A stretch of 64,000 nucleotides of DNA from Gammaproteobacteria bacterium (GTDB lineage Bacteria; Pseudomonadota; Gammaproteobacteria; Burkholderiales; Nitrosomonadaceae): the NCBI GenBank assembly GCA_015709615.1, contig CP054179.1, positions 682,001 to 746,000 on the forward strand. The letters are read 5' to 3'. Below are positions 1-8,490 of the stretch, piece after piece; position 1 is the stretch's first letter; every line of letters begins with the position of its first letter. The notes below the pieces were generated by a model, which worked only from the letters and a program-made list of their open reading frames with translations, searched no databases and was not told the origin of the DNA. The position numbers and the translations under genes are program-made.

Positions 1-104
1 ACGGTTTTATCGACCAGCCGGTCGGGCGCCATCTCTACTGACCACGCGGGGAACGCTAGCAAGCTCGAGATCGTTAATATCATTATTCCAAGAATTTTTT
101 TCAT
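1..104 (-). CDS. mlaC: MlaC-type phospholipid-binding protein, N-terminal fragment
   Basis: Only the first 34 codons are inside the window; the gene runs off the left edge. The peptide starts MKKILGIMILTISSLLAFPA, a clear Sec signal peptide, and continues with a residue string (APDRLVDKT) typical of the start of mature MlaC/Ttg2D proteins. MlaC shuttles phospholipids through the periplasm between the outer-membrane MlaA complex and the inner-membrane MlaFEDB transporter. The call rests largely on its place directly after mlaF, mlaE and mlaD on the same strand; the visible sequence alone would only say secreted protein. Confidence 0.75.
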   Translation of the reverse strand, partial: MKKILGIMILTISSLLAFPAWSVEMAPDRLVDKT

Positions 105-181
105 TGTTTCCTCACACTCATTTTATTTCACAGTCTGCAATACTAAACCAACAATCGCCAAATTAACAATATCCCGTGACG

Positions 182-655
182 TCACAAAGAAGAATCGTCT
201 TCCGAAGCTTTGTTAAACAAAAAGCGGCCGATCAATTCCTCCAGCACCATAGCGGAATTGGTCTTCATGATTTTATCGCCATCCTTCAGTTTCACCTCAT
301 CCCCGCCCGCAGCCAATCCGATGTATTGCTCGCCCAGCAAGCCGGACGTCAAGATACTGGCAAAGGTATCTTTAGGAAACGGAAAACGGCTATCCATGCT
401 CATCGTCACAACCGCATCGTAGGTCTGCGTGCTGAACTGAATATCGGTAACGCGTCCGACGACGACACCCGCGCTTTTGACCGGCGCGCGCACTTTCAGG
501 CCGCCGATATTTTCAAAATTACCGGTGATGACATAGCTGTGGGAAGGATTATAGACATTGAGATTACCCACTTTGAGACTCAAGATCATGAGCGCGGCAA
601 CCCCCATGACCACAAACAATCCCACCCACAAATCCATCGTTGTCCGCTGCATCAA
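182..655 (-). CDS. mlaD: MlaD, MCE-domain subunit of phospholipid ABC transporter
   Basis: This 157-residue protein has one N-terminal membrane helix (about residues 8-28) followed by an MCE domain (about 38-117) with the characteristic GGLKVRAPVKSAGVVVGRV segment. Hexameric MlaD forms a periplasmic ring on the MlaFEB core and passes lipids to or from MlaC, maintaining outer-membrane asymmetry. The length is normal for the family. Its start codon overlaps the mlaE stop by four bases, showing translational coupling. The acidic tail (EDDSSL) is ordinary. A toluene-tolerance Ttg2C label would describe the same family. Confidence 0.93.
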   Translation of the reverse strand: MMQRTTMDLWVGLFVVMGVAALMILSLKVGNLNVYNPSHSYVITGNFENIGGLKVRAPVKSAGVVVGRVTDIQFSTQTYDAVVTMSMDSRFPFPKDTFASILTSGLLGEQYIGLAAGGDEVKLKDGDKIMKTNSAMVLEELIGRFLFNKASEDDSSL

Positions 656-1449
656 CTCACTCCTCTAAACATGAAAGCGGTCAGAATAAAATCAAGTCCT
701 AGAATCGCCAATGACGACGACACCACCGTGCGCGTCGTGGCTCCCGATACACCTTCCGCGGTCGGCGGCGCATCATAGCCTTCAAACACAGCAATAGCGG
801 TAACCGCAACGCCGAAATAGCAACTTTTAATAAAACCGTTCATGATGTCAAACCTGAAATCGACCGAATCTTGCATCTGCGACCAGAAAGACCCTTCATC
901 CACACCGATGAAGACCACCGTCACGAGATAACCGCCGAACACGCCCATCACGGAAAATATCGCCGCCAGCAACGGCATCGAAATTACTCCCGACCAGAAG
1001 CGCGGCGCGACCACGCGTGCTACTGGATCAACTGCCATCATGCTCATCGCGGACAATTGCTCGGTTGCCTTCATCAAACCGATCTCGGCGGTAATTGCCG
1101 ACCCTGCGCGGCTGGCAAACAACAGCGCCGCCACGACCGGTCCCAATTCACGCACCAGCGACAACGCCACCAGCGTGCCGACCGCGGATTCCGAGCCATA
1201 CTTTTGCAACGTCTCATAACCCTGCAGCCCTAGTACCATGCCGACAAAAAGCCCCGATACGACAATAATGATCAGTGACAGAACACCAGTGAAATACAGT
1301 TCCCGAATGACCAGATTGAAGCGGCGCAGACTGGTGCCGGACTTAAACAGCACCAGCAGGAAAAAGCGGCTGGCCACGCCCAAACGCCAGACACCATCGA
1401 TCACGCGATGCCCGATATTCTGAATTCCGGTTATGATCCGCTTAGGCAC
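652..1449 (-). CDS. mlaE: MlaE, permease of phospholipid ABC transporter
   Basis: The 265-residue product is a MlaE/YrbE permease with the family hallmarks VLGLQGYETLQKYG, the conserved ELGPVVAALLFASRAGSAI stretch (about residues 111-129) and EIGLMKATEQLSAM, plus about five membrane helices. It is the inner-membrane core through which the MlaF ATPase drives phospholipid movement. It overlaps mlaF by eight bases at its start and mlaD by four at its end, so mlaFEDC is one transcription unit. Nothing is missing compared with the normal 260-residue length. Confidence 0.95.
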   Translation of the reverse strand: MPKRIITGIQNIGHRVIDGVWRLGVASRFFLLVLFKSGTSLRRFNLVIRELYFTGVLSLIIIVVSGLFVGMVLGLQGYETLQKYGSESAVGTLVALSLVRELGPVVAALLFASRAGSAITAEIGLMKATEQLSAMSMMAVDPVARVVAPRFWSGVISMPLLAAIFSVMGVFGGYLVTVVFIGVDEGSFWSQMQDSVDFRFDIMNGFIKSCYFGVAVTAIAVFEGYDAPPTAEGVSGATTRTVVSSSLAILGLDFILTAFMFRGVS

Positions 1450-2254
1450 GCGTACTCTCCAGATTTAAATCTTTTTGATAGCTCTGCGCCGGATAATGAA
1501 ATGGCACCGGCCCGTCTTCTTCGCCATGCAAAAACTGATGCACAAAAGGGGCGACCGATTGCTGCACCTCTTGCGGCGTGCCTTCGGCAGCAATCACACC
1601 GTCGGCAATAAAATAAACATAATCCACAATTTTCAGCGACTCCTGCACGTCATGGGTAACCACGATCGAGGTCATACCGAGCGCATCGGTCAAACGGCGG
1701 ATCAGGTTCCCGATCACGCTCAAGGAAATCGGATCCAGCCCGGTGAACGGCTCATCGTACATAATCAGCATCGGATCGAGCGCGATCGAACGCGCCAAGG
1801 CCACGCGCCGCGCCATGCCGCCGGATAATTGATTGGGCATTAAATGGTGCGCGCCGCGCAAACCGACCGCGTGCAATTTCATCAGCACCAGATCACGGAT
1901 CATCGATTCCGGCAAATCAGTATGCTCACGCATCTGAAACGCTACATTGTCGAACACCGACAAATCGGTGAACAACGCGCCGAACTGAAACAGCATCCCC
2001 ATCTTGCGGCGCAGCTTGAACAGTGCATCGCGCTCCAGTTCATGCACCACTTGTCCGGCAAATTTAACATAGCCCGATGTCGGTTCGATTACCCCGCCAA
2101 TCAAGCGCAGCAGCGTGGTTTTCCCCGATCCGCTGCCGCCCATGATGGCAATCACCTTACCACGCTGCATCGTCATGTCGATGCCCTTCAATATTGCGCG
2201 CGTATTATAGGAAAAATTCAATCCGCTGATTTCAATCAAATTCTCGGATGTCAT
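1442..2254 (-). CDS. mlaF: MlaF, ATPase of phospholipid ABC transporter
   Basis: The 270-residue protein carries a Walker A motif (GGSGSGKTT, about residues 39-47), the ABC signature LSGGMARRVALARSIALD and a Walker B (LIMYDEPFTGLD), followed by the switch histidine in VVTHD. It hydrolyses ATP to power the MlaE/MlaD lipid transporter. It is the first gene of the minus-strand mlaFEDC operon visible here. Upstream lies a gap of about 360 bases shared with the divergent nuclease-like gene, so the operon promoter probably sits there. Confidence 0.95.
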   Translation of the reverse strand: MTSENLIEISGLNFSYNTRAILKGIDMTMQRGKVIAIMGGSGSGKTTLLRLIGGVIEPTSGYVKFAGQVVHELERDALFKLRRKMGMLFQFGALFTDLSVFDNVAFQMREHTDLPESMIRDLVLMKLHAVGLRGAHHLMPNQLSGGMARRVALARSIALDPMLIMYDEPFTGLDPISLSVIGNLIRRLTDALGMTSIVVTHDVQESLKIVDYVYFIADGVIAAEGTPQEVQQSVAPFVHQFLHGEEDGPVPFHYPAQSYQKDLNLESTRA

Positions 2255-2616
2255 GGTGTGCAGTCCAACGAGGTAAAGGTAATTCCGGAAAAAGCTGTCA
2301 TTGAAGCAATTGGATCGGATACTGATTCTGAAACATGCTGCGACGCAGCCGGTAAATTTTCACTCAATTTTACCAGCGCCGATTTTAATCCACTTTCTCC
2401 ATGAATATTGCGCTATATTGGGTTTTCGGAGGTTTTTTTGTGTTTTTTAAATTTCCCATGGCAAGTAGTATTTAAATTTTTAAACCTTCACAATCACCGG
2501 ATACTGCAAAACGCAATGATCAATTTTTCTGGCACCAGTCCCTCTCAATGCAGCTATTCGCGGTAACCGGCATGCTATTTGCCCGGCTAAAAACCTCATC
2601 AAACAACGTTAGTACC
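2255..2616. other. Intergenic region between divergent mlaF and nuclease-like gene
   Basis: About 360 bases separate two divergent starts. The middle (about 2400-2520) is AT-rich and must hold promoters for both directions, but I cannot name clear -35/-10 pairs. The stretch 2255-2404 is open on the plus strand, with an acidic translation, but has no start codon or ribosome site of its own and I do not count it as a gene. Confidence 0.4.
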
Positions 2617-3453
2617 ATGTTTCGCAGAAAATTATTTTTTCTGATTTATTGCTCGATTCTTGGTTTGATTGCTTCTGCATCGTCGGCAGGTGAGATTTAT
2701 CGCAGTGTCGATGAACGCGGTCGCGTCACGTATTCCGACACCCCGCAAGCCGGTTCCCGGCAGATTCCGATCACCGGCCAGCCCGGTCGTCAATTACAAC
2801 CAGTCGCTCACGTGTACGATGGAGATACCATCATTTTGGAAAACGGCAAGCGTATTCGGCTGCTGGGAGTCAATACGCCGGAAATCGAAAGCCGTTTACG
2901 TTCGGAAGAACCCGGTGGCGCCGCTGCAAAACAATGGCTGCAAAAGAAATTGCAGGATAAGCCGGTTTATCTGGAATTCGATCAAGTCAAACGCGACAAA
3001 TATAGCCGCCTTCTGGCGCATGTATTTTTATCGAATGGCGAGCATGTCAACTTGTCGCTGCTGCAAAACGGCTTGGCCGCAGTCAGCATCATTCCGCCGA
3101 ATGGCCGCTATAGCGACAAACTCATCCAGGCGCAGCAACAAGCCGAGCAATCGGGATTGGGCATCTGGTCCATGCCGGAATACCAAACCCATCCAATCGC
3201 CCAAATCGCCAATCACACCAAAGGCTGGCAGCGATTCACCGGAACCCCGGTGGCAATCAGAAAAAGCCGCAAATATACCCGCTTGCTCTTCAACGACAAA
3301 ATCGACATCCGCATCGCCAACAGCAACATTAGGCTATTCCCCGATCTTGCAACCTACGTAGGAAAAAAACTGGAAATCCGCGGCTGGGTGACGCGCAACA
3401 GAGACTATTACACTTTACTGATTCAGCATCCTAGCTCAATCATCGTGCAGTAA
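2617..3453 (+). CDS. Secreted thermonuclease-like (SNase) protein with DUF4124 segment
   Basis: From the ATG at 2617 the product is 278 residues and begins with an evident signal peptide (MFRRKLFFLIYCSILGL, then ASASSAG). An upstream in-frame ATG at 2548 would put 23 non-signal residues in front and is less likely. After the signal comes a DUF4124-like strip (EIYRSVDERGRVTYSDTPQ) and then a staphylococcal-nuclease fold with VYDGDTIILENGKRIRLLGVNTPE, a conserved Glu region and DKYSRLLAHVFL, covering the usual Arg/Asp/Glu active-site positions. It is likely an exported or periplasmic phosphodiesterase acting on nucleic acid; the roughly 80-residue C-terminal extension is not recognised. It ends 16 bases from the convergent sdhA. 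Confidence 0.8.
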   Translation: MFRRKLFFLIYCSILGLIASASSAGEIYRSVDERGRVTYSDTPQAGSRQIPITGQPGRQLQPVAHVYDGDTIILENGKRIRLLGVNTPEIESRLRSEEPGGAAAKQWLQKKLQDKPVYLEFDQVKRDKYSRLLAHVFLSNGEHVNLSLLQNGLAAVSIIPPNGRYSDKLIQAQQQAEQSGLGIWSMPEYQTHPIAQIANHTKGWQRFTGTPVAIRKSRKYTRLLFNDKIDIRIANSNIRLFPDLATYVGKKLEIRGWVTRNRDYYTLLIQHPSSIIVQ

Positions 3454-3469
3454 TGTTTTGTGTTCTAAC

Positions 3470-5233
3470 TCAATAGGTTCTGGCCTTCGGCGGAAACGAT
3501 TCGACGGTCAACGGTTTCAAGCGCACCGGTTTGTAATCCAGCCGGTTGCCTTCGCTGAAAAACAGTGTGTGTTTTAGCCATTTGACGTCGTCGCGTTCGG
3601 GAAAATCGTCGCGAGCATGCGCGCCACGGCTTTCGCGGCGGGCTTCGGCGGAAATCATGGTGGCGATGGCGACTTCTTTCAGATTGTCTAATTCCAGCGC
3701 TTCGATTCGCGCCGTATTGAATACTTTGCTTTTGTCTTTGATTTCCGTTTGTTCCACGCGCTTGCTCACTTCCAGGATTTTTTCCACGCCTTTCATCAGC
3801 ATGTCCTCGAAACGGAACACGCCGCAGTAAGTTTGCATGGTTTTCGCCAGGGCTGTGTGGACTTGCGCGACATTCTCACCATCATTCTGATTTTCCAGAC
3901 GCGCCAGTCGCGCCAATGTTTTGTCGGCGGCATTTTCCGGCAGTGGCTTATGGTGTGGATGAGCTTTCAAATCCTCAATGATTTGATTGGCAGCGGCTCG
4001 CCCGAAAACAACGAGATCAAGCAGCGAATTGGTGCCCAGACGGTTGGCGCCGTGCACCGACACGCAGGCGCACTCGCCGACAGCGTAGAAACCGGATACG
4101 ACTTCTTCTGGGCCGGTTTTATACGGCGCAACCACTTGACCGAAATAATTGGTCGGGATGCCGCCCATCATGTAATGCACCGTCGGCACGACCGGGATTG
4201 GTTCACTGATCGGGTCGACATGCGCGAATTTCATTGCGAGTTCACGAATCCCCGGCAGGCGGGTTTTGATGATTTCCGCGCCCAAATGATCCAATTTCAG
4301 CAGTAAATGATCTCTTTCGTCACCGCAACCGCGCCCATCCTTCATCTCCGTCGTCATCGCCCGCGACACCACGTCGCGGCTGGCCAGATCCTTGGCGTTC
4401 GGTGCGTACCGTTCCATGAAGCGCTCGCCGTTGCGGTTGAGCAAATAACCACCCTCGCCGCGCACCGCTTCGCTGATCAAGACGCCGACACCGTACACGC
4501 CGGTCGGGTGGAATTGCCAGAATTCCATGTCCTCCAGCGGAATTCCGGCGCGCGCCGCCATACCCAGCCCGTCGCCGGTGTTGATCAAAGCATTAGTGCT
4601 GGCTTGAAAAATCCGTCCGCCGCCACCGGTGGCGAATAATGTCGCGCGCGCTTGCAGGATCGAAACCTCGCCGGTTTCCATTTCCAGCGCGGTGACGCCG
4701 AGTACATCGCCTTGCTCGTCACGCAGCAGATCCAGCGCCATCCATTCAACGAAAAACTGCGTATTGGCGCTGACATTGCGTTGATACAGCGTATGCAGCA
4801 GTGCATGACCGGTGCGATCCGCCGCTGCGCACGAGCGTGTGGCTTGCGCGCCGCCGAAATTTTGCGATTGCCCGCCGAACGGGCGCTGGTAAATCTTGCC
4901 ATTTTCCAGTCGGTCGAACGGCATGCCGAAATGTTCCAATTCGTACACCACTTCGTTGGCGTGCCGGCACATGAATTCGATGGCATCCTGATCACCGAGG
5001 TAATCCGAGCCTTTGACGGTGTCGTACATGTGCCAGTGCCAATTGTCTTCGGTCACATTTCCGAGCGCCGCAGCGATACCACCCTGCGCCGATACCGTGT
5101 GCGAGCGCGTGGGGAAAACCTTGGACAGCACGGCCACTTTCAGACCCGCCTCGGACAGTTGCAACGCCGCACGCATGCCGGCGCCGCCCGCGCCGACGAT
5201 GACCACATCGAATTTTCTTTTGGTTATCGCCAC
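3470..5233 (-). CDS. sdhA: Succinate dehydrogenase flavoprotein subunit
   Basis: The 587-residue protein oxidises succinate to fumarate using covalent FAD in complex II. The FAD-binding GAGGAGM lies at residues 14-20, and His45 in FPTRSHTVSAQGG is the expected histidyl-FAD attachment. Substrate-site strings HPTGVYGVG, ASRDVVSRAM and HYMMGGIPTN are all present, and the length is standard. It follows sdhC and sdhD with essentially no gap. The iron-sulfur subunit gene sdhB, which usually follows sdhA, is not here; the next gene is a convergent nuclease. The enzyme must draw SdhB from another locus. Confidence 0.97.
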   Translation of the reverse strand: MAITKRKFDVVIVGAGGAGMRAALQLSEAGLKVAVLSKVFPTRSHTVSAQGGIAAALGNVTEDNWHWHMYDTVKGSDYLGDQDAIEFMCRHANEVVYELEHFGMPFDRLENGKIYQRPFGGQSQNFGGAQATRSCAAADRTGHALLHTLYQRNVSANTQFFVEWMALDLLRDEQGDVLGVTALEMETGEVSILQARATLFATGGGGRIFQASTNALINTGDGLGMAARAGIPLEDMEFWQFHPTGVYGVGVLISEAVRGEGGYLLNRNGERFMERYAPNAKDLASRDVVSRAMTTEMKDGRGCGDERDHLLLKLDHLGAEIIKTRLPGIRELAMKFAHVDPISEPIPVVPTVHYMMGGIPTNYFGQVVAPYKTGPEEVVSGFYAVGECACVSVHGANRLGTNSLLDLVVFGRAAANQIIEDLKAHPHHKPLPENAADKTLARLARLENQNDGENVAQVHTALAKTMQTYCGVFRFEDMLMKGVEKILEVSKRVEQTEIKDKSKVFNTARIEALELDNLKEVAIATMISAEARRESRGAHARDDFPERDDVKWLKHTLFFSEGNRLDYKPVRLKPLTVESFPPKARTY

Positions 5234-5234
5234 A

Positions 5235-5588
5235 TCAGCCCCATAAAATATCCGCAGTCCATACCAGATAAAACAGCAGCGCGGTAATCACCGCGATTTG
5301 CGCTGTTAGCCGCAACGCCACCGGATGCACGTAATCCATCAGAATATTGCGCATACCGACCCAAGCGTGCCAGAACAGACAAATGAAAAACACCAGCGTC
5401 GCAATGCGCAACCAATGCTGCCCGAATAAGGTTTTCCACGCAGCGTAATCCTGCGGCGCCGCGACGCATAAAACACACGCCATAACGATCAGATAAACCA
5501 CCATCAGCACTGCGGTGACGCGCTGCACCAGCCAATCTTTCAAACCGTAATGCGCACCAGTCACCGCCAATTTTGCAGGTCTCACCAT
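5235..5588 (-). CDS. sdhD: Succinate dehydrogenase membrane anchor subunit SdhD
   Basis: The ATG at 5588 gives 117 residues with three membrane helices. The segment FWHAWVGMRNILMDYVHP matches the conserved SdhD helix that lines the quinone and haem b site. The open frame extends upstream to 5735, but that part lies inside sdhC in another frame and has no family similarity, so the internal start is chosen. It overlaps sdhC by seven bases and ends one base before sdhA, as expected for a co-translated anchor pair. Confidence 0.92.
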   Translation of the reverse strand: MVRPAKLAVTGAHYGLKDWLVQRVTAVLMVVYLIVMACVLCVAAPQDYAAWKTLFGQHWLRIATLVFFICLFWHAWVGMRNILMDYVHPVALRLTAQIAVITALLFYLVWTADILWG

Positions 5589-5959
5589 AGCAACGCCCCC
5601 GCCAAAACAGTCAATAAAAATCCAACAGCCAGCACCAATTTGCTGCTGGCGCGCGCTTGCGGCAACATCACGCCGATGTGCAAATCCAGAAAAAGATGAC
5701 GGATACCGGCGCATAGATGGTGCAAAAAGAACCACAATGCCAGCAGCAATGCGGCTTTAGCCAGCGGATCGCGCAAACAATTTTGCAGCGCCTCAAAATC
5801 CTGTGGCGATTGCAGCAGCATATGCAGACTGTAGAGCAATAAGGGAATACCGGGGAAAAACAAAAGGGCGCCGCTGATGCGGTGCAGGATAGACACCACC
5901 GCCGGTAGCGGTTGCGTGATTTTTAAAAGATTCAGATGCTTGGGGCGTTTACTGTGCAA
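5582..5959 (-). CDS. sdhC: Succinate dehydrogenase cytochrome b556 subunit SdhC
   Basis: The product is 125 residues with three membrane helices. The N-terminal KRPKHLNLLKITQPLPAVVS and ILHRISGALLFF are the SdhC signature, and HHLCAGIRHLFLDLH holds the haem-ligand histidine region. Translation appears to start at a TTG (5957-5959), placed five bases after a GGGAAG ribosome site; no ATG gives the conserved N-terminus. SdhC anchors complex II in the inner membrane and helps form the ubiquinone site. It is the first gene of sdhC-D-A. Confidence 0.93.
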   Translation of the reverse strand: MHSKRPKHLNLLKITQPLPAVVSILHRISGALLFFPGIPLLLYSLHMLLQSPQDFEALQNCLRDPLAKAALLLALWFFLHHLCAGIRHLFLDLHIGVMLPQARASSKLVLAVGFLLTVLAGALLW

Positions 5960-6076
5960 TTTCGCTTCCCTGCGGGAGATTCTAAAATAGAAAATTCTGT
6001 CGCCAAAATCCGGCTGAACCGCTCATCGCAGCCAAGTTTAGTCGGTTATGCGGCACGATACAAGTAATAACCCATG

Positions 6077-6101
6077 AAAAACCCGGCTGCATGCAGCCGG
6101 G
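6077..6101 (-). terminator. Rho-independent terminator of the pirin-DoxX unit
   Basis: A perfect palindrome (CCCGGCTG, CATG, CAGCCGGG; 6082-6101) is followed on the minus strand by a run of five T residues. It lies about 35 bases after the DoxX stop codon and before the sdhC promoter region, so it probably ends the pirin-DoxX transcript. Confidence 0.8.
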
Positions 6102-6133
6102 CTGACAAGCGCCGCGGATAATCCGTGATGTCA

Positions 6134-6511
6134 TCAAGACTTGGTACGATTATCCCAGCTGTAACCGCCCGCACCATGCACCGCCAGCAGAATGAAACCG
6201 CCCGCAATAGCAATATTCTTCATGAACATGATCATTTGCGTCTGATCGGCAAGATTGTTATGAAAAATTGCCGCCGCGGCCAGCGTGAACGCCGCAAGCA
6301 CAATGGATACCAGCCGGGTTTGCCATCCGGCAATGATCGCCAGACCACCGCCGATCTCCAGTGCGATCACCAATGGCAGCAGCATGCCCGGTACGCCCAT
6401 TGCTTCCATATAACCTTGCGTGCCTGCATAACCGCCGATTTTAAAAATGCCCGAGAGCAAGAACATTTGCGCCAGAAATAGCCGCGCCACGAATTGACTG
6501 ATTTTTTCCAT
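6134..6511 (-). CDS. DoxX family membrane protein
   Basis: From the ATG at 6511, preceded by AAGGAGACTCAA, the product is 125 residues with four predicted membrane helices and the DoxX-family pattern (RLFLAQMFLLSGIFKIGGYAG near the start, ALEIGGGLAIIAGWQTR in the middle). The earlier in-frame ATG at 6562 has no ribosome site and overlaps pirin. Members of this family are small redox-associated inner-membrane proteins of poorly defined function. It follows the pirin gene by 20 bases, a common pairing, and ends at a strong terminator. Confidence 0.85.
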   Translation of the reverse strand: MEKISQFVARLFLAQMFLLSGIFKIGGYAGTQGYMEAMGVPGMLLPLVIALEIGGGLAIIAGWQTRLVSIVLAAFTLAAAAIFHNNLADQTQMIMFMKNIAIAGGFILLAVHGAGGYSWDNRTKS

Positions 6512-6531
6512 TTGAGTCTCCTTAGAATGAA

Positions 6532-7407
6532 TTAATGACTGGGTTGATTCCGTTTGATCCACGCCCGGTCGCGCACAAATTGATTGGACTGAAAATCCTT
6601 CAGCGCCTGATCGATTTGTTCCCGGGTATTCATGACAAACGGGCCATGCTGCACGATCGGTTCGTGCAGCGGTTTACCGCTGACCACGATAAAACGCGCC
6701 CCCTCTTTTCCCGCGATAAAATCGAAAGCATCACCGTCAGCATCAACCGCAACTAAGGAATGACGCGCGACGTCTTGGCCGTTGAACTGTCCGTTTCCTT
6801 CGAACACATAAACGAAGCTCGTGTTCTGAGCCGGCAGCCGGTGCTGAAATCGCCGCCCGGGCTGCAACTGCACATCGAAATACGTCACCTGCGTCAAGTC
6901 ATCCTGGATCGGCGCAACGGCCTCGCCAAAACGGCCGATCAATACCTTCAACCGGTAGTCCGCGGTCTCCACCTGCGGAAAAGCTTCTGCGGGAAATTCC
7001 TGATATTCCGGATGATCCATTTTGTTGACCGCCGGCAGGTTGATCCACAATTGAAATCCGCGCAACAGACCATTTTCCTGTTTCGGCATTTCGGAATGAA
7101 TGACTCCGCTAGCCGCTTTCATCCACTGCGCCGAACCCGGTCCGAGATCACCGGTGTTGCCCATACTGTCCCGGTGCTGCATATGGCCGTCCAGCATGTG
7201 CGTGAAGGTGATGAACCCGCGGTGCGGGTGCGGCGGAAAACCGGCAATATAATCATCCGGATTATCGCTGCCGATATGATCCAACATTAGGAAAGGATCG
7301 TAATTGCGCAGCACCGGTGTGCCGATCGTGCGATGCACAATCACGCCGGCGCCTTCGGGCACAGCCGTGGCGGGAATTATTCGTACAGTGTTCGTTAAGG
7401 TATCCAT
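6532..7407 (-). CDS. Pirin family protein
   Basis: The ATG at 7407, behind AAAAGGAGAAG, gives 291 residues. The N-terminal cupin holds the full metal set His60, His62 (HPHRGF), His104 and Glu106 (GVIHSEMP), and the C-terminal pirin domain is present. Bacterial pirins bind iron or another metal; some show quercetin dioxygenase activity and others regulate enzymes, so the exact role is open. The frame continues upstream to 7626 but that part overlaps the LysR gene. It is divergent from a LysR regulator 130 bases away, which probably controls it. Confidence 0.9.
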   Translation of the reverse strand: MDTLTNTVRIIPATAVPEGAGVIVHRTIGTPVLRNYDPFLMLDHIGSDNPDDYIAGFPPHPHRGFITFTHMLDGHMQHRDSMGNTGDLGPGSAQWMKAASGVIHSEMPKQENGLLRGFQLWINLPAVNKMDHPEYQEFPAEAFPQVETADYRLKVLIGRFGEAVAPIQDDLTQVTYFDVQLQPGRRFQHRLPAQNTSFVYVFEGNGQFNGQDVARHSLVAVDADGDAFDFIAGKEGARFIVVSGKPLHEPIVQHGPFVMNTREQIDQALKDFQSNQFVRDRAWIKRNQPSH

Positions 7408-7537
7408 CGTCTTCTCCTTTTCAGTATTGCGTCGATAGGTTCTGCTTACCGGAAGCATTATCATCGTTGTTATAATCAGAATAAACAGCATTTTATAGAA
7501 ATAACTGTTCCGATATACGCAACAATGAGAGGATTCT

Positions 7538-8470
7538 ATGGATCGATTTGAAAATATGAATGCATTTGTGCGCGTCGTGGAAGCAGGCAGCATCAGCGCG
7601 GCTGCGGATCGCATGGGCGTGGCCAAATCCGTCGTCAGCCGGCGTTTGAAGGAACTCGAAGAACACCTGGGCGTGGAATTATTTCACCGCACCACGCGGC
7701 AAATGAATCTCACCGATAGCGGGCGCGCTTTTTATCAGCAATCGGTGCGCATCCTTGCCGATATCCTCGAAGCCGAACACGCCACATCGCAATTTCATGG
7801 CGCTTTAAAAGGTAATTTGAAAGTGGCGGTGCCGCTCAGTTTCGGCTTGATGCATCTGGGCCCCGCCATCACCGCATTTCTGCAAACCCACCCGGATATC
7901 GAATTCGATCTGGATTTCAACGACCGGCAAGTCGACTTGCTGGCGGAAGGTTTCGATCTCGCCATCCGCATCGCCAGCTTGCCCGATTCCAGCCTGATCG
8001 CGCGCCGTCTCGCACCGATTCAGGCCATCATGTGCGCCAGCCCGGCCTATCTCGAACGCATGGGCACGCCGCAAGCACCGGAACAACTCGTTCGGCATCA
8101 CTGCCTGGTCTACAATCTGATCAGTAACAGCGACAGCTGGAATGTCCATGACGCCACGGGGCAATTGATCAAAACCCGGATCGTTCCCTATCTTAAAGCC
8201 AGCAACGGTGAATTTCTTCGTGACGCCGCCGCCGACGGCTTGGGCATCGTATTGTTGCCTGCCTTCATCGTTTACCGGGAAATCGAACGCGGCGCATTGG
8301 TACCGGTATTAACCGGATACCGCTACACACAACTGGCCGCTTACGCCATTTACCCGCAAACCCGCCACCTCTCGCAACGTGTCCGGGCATTTGTCGATTT
8401 TCTGAGCCAGCGGTTTGAAGGAGTGCCCTATTGGGATTCGTGTTTGCAAAACGCACAACGTATTTCTTAA
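7538..8470 (+). CDS. LysR family transcriptional regulator
   Basis: The 310-residue product has the LysR N-terminal winged helix (MDRFENMNAFVRVVEAGSIS, with helix-turn-helix AAADRMGVAKSVVSRRLKELE, about residues 18-42) and a periplasmic-binding-like effector domain (about 90-295) of the CrgA/DmlR type. The start follows AGAGGATTCT. It is transcribed divergently from the pirin and DoxX genes, the classical arrangement for a LysR regulator and its target; this link is inferred from position. Its last codons lie 20 bases from the convergent end of the giant RTX gene. Confidence 0.92.
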   Translation: MDRFENMNAFVRVVEAGSISAAADRMGVAKSVVSRRLKELEEHLGVELFHRTTRQMNLTDSGRAFYQQSVRILADILEAEHATSQFHGALKGNLKVAVPLSFGLMHLGPAITAFLQTHPDIEFDLDFNDRQVDLLAEGFDLAIRIASLPDSSLIARRLAPIQAIMCASPAYLERMGTPQAPEQLVRHHCLVYNLISNSDSWNVHDATGQLIKTRIVPYLKASNGEFLRDAAADGLGIVLLPAFIVYREIERGALVPVLTGYRYTQLAAYAIYPQTRHLSQRVRAFVDFLSQRFEGVPYWDSCLQNAQRIS

Positions 8471-8490
8471 TTGGCGGCGGCTTGAATACA

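Noticed and set aside
4652..5287. Long plus-strand frames opposite sdhA (also 3749-4306)
   Set aside because: Antisense shadows of a fully conserved gene with no ribosome site and low-complexity translation.
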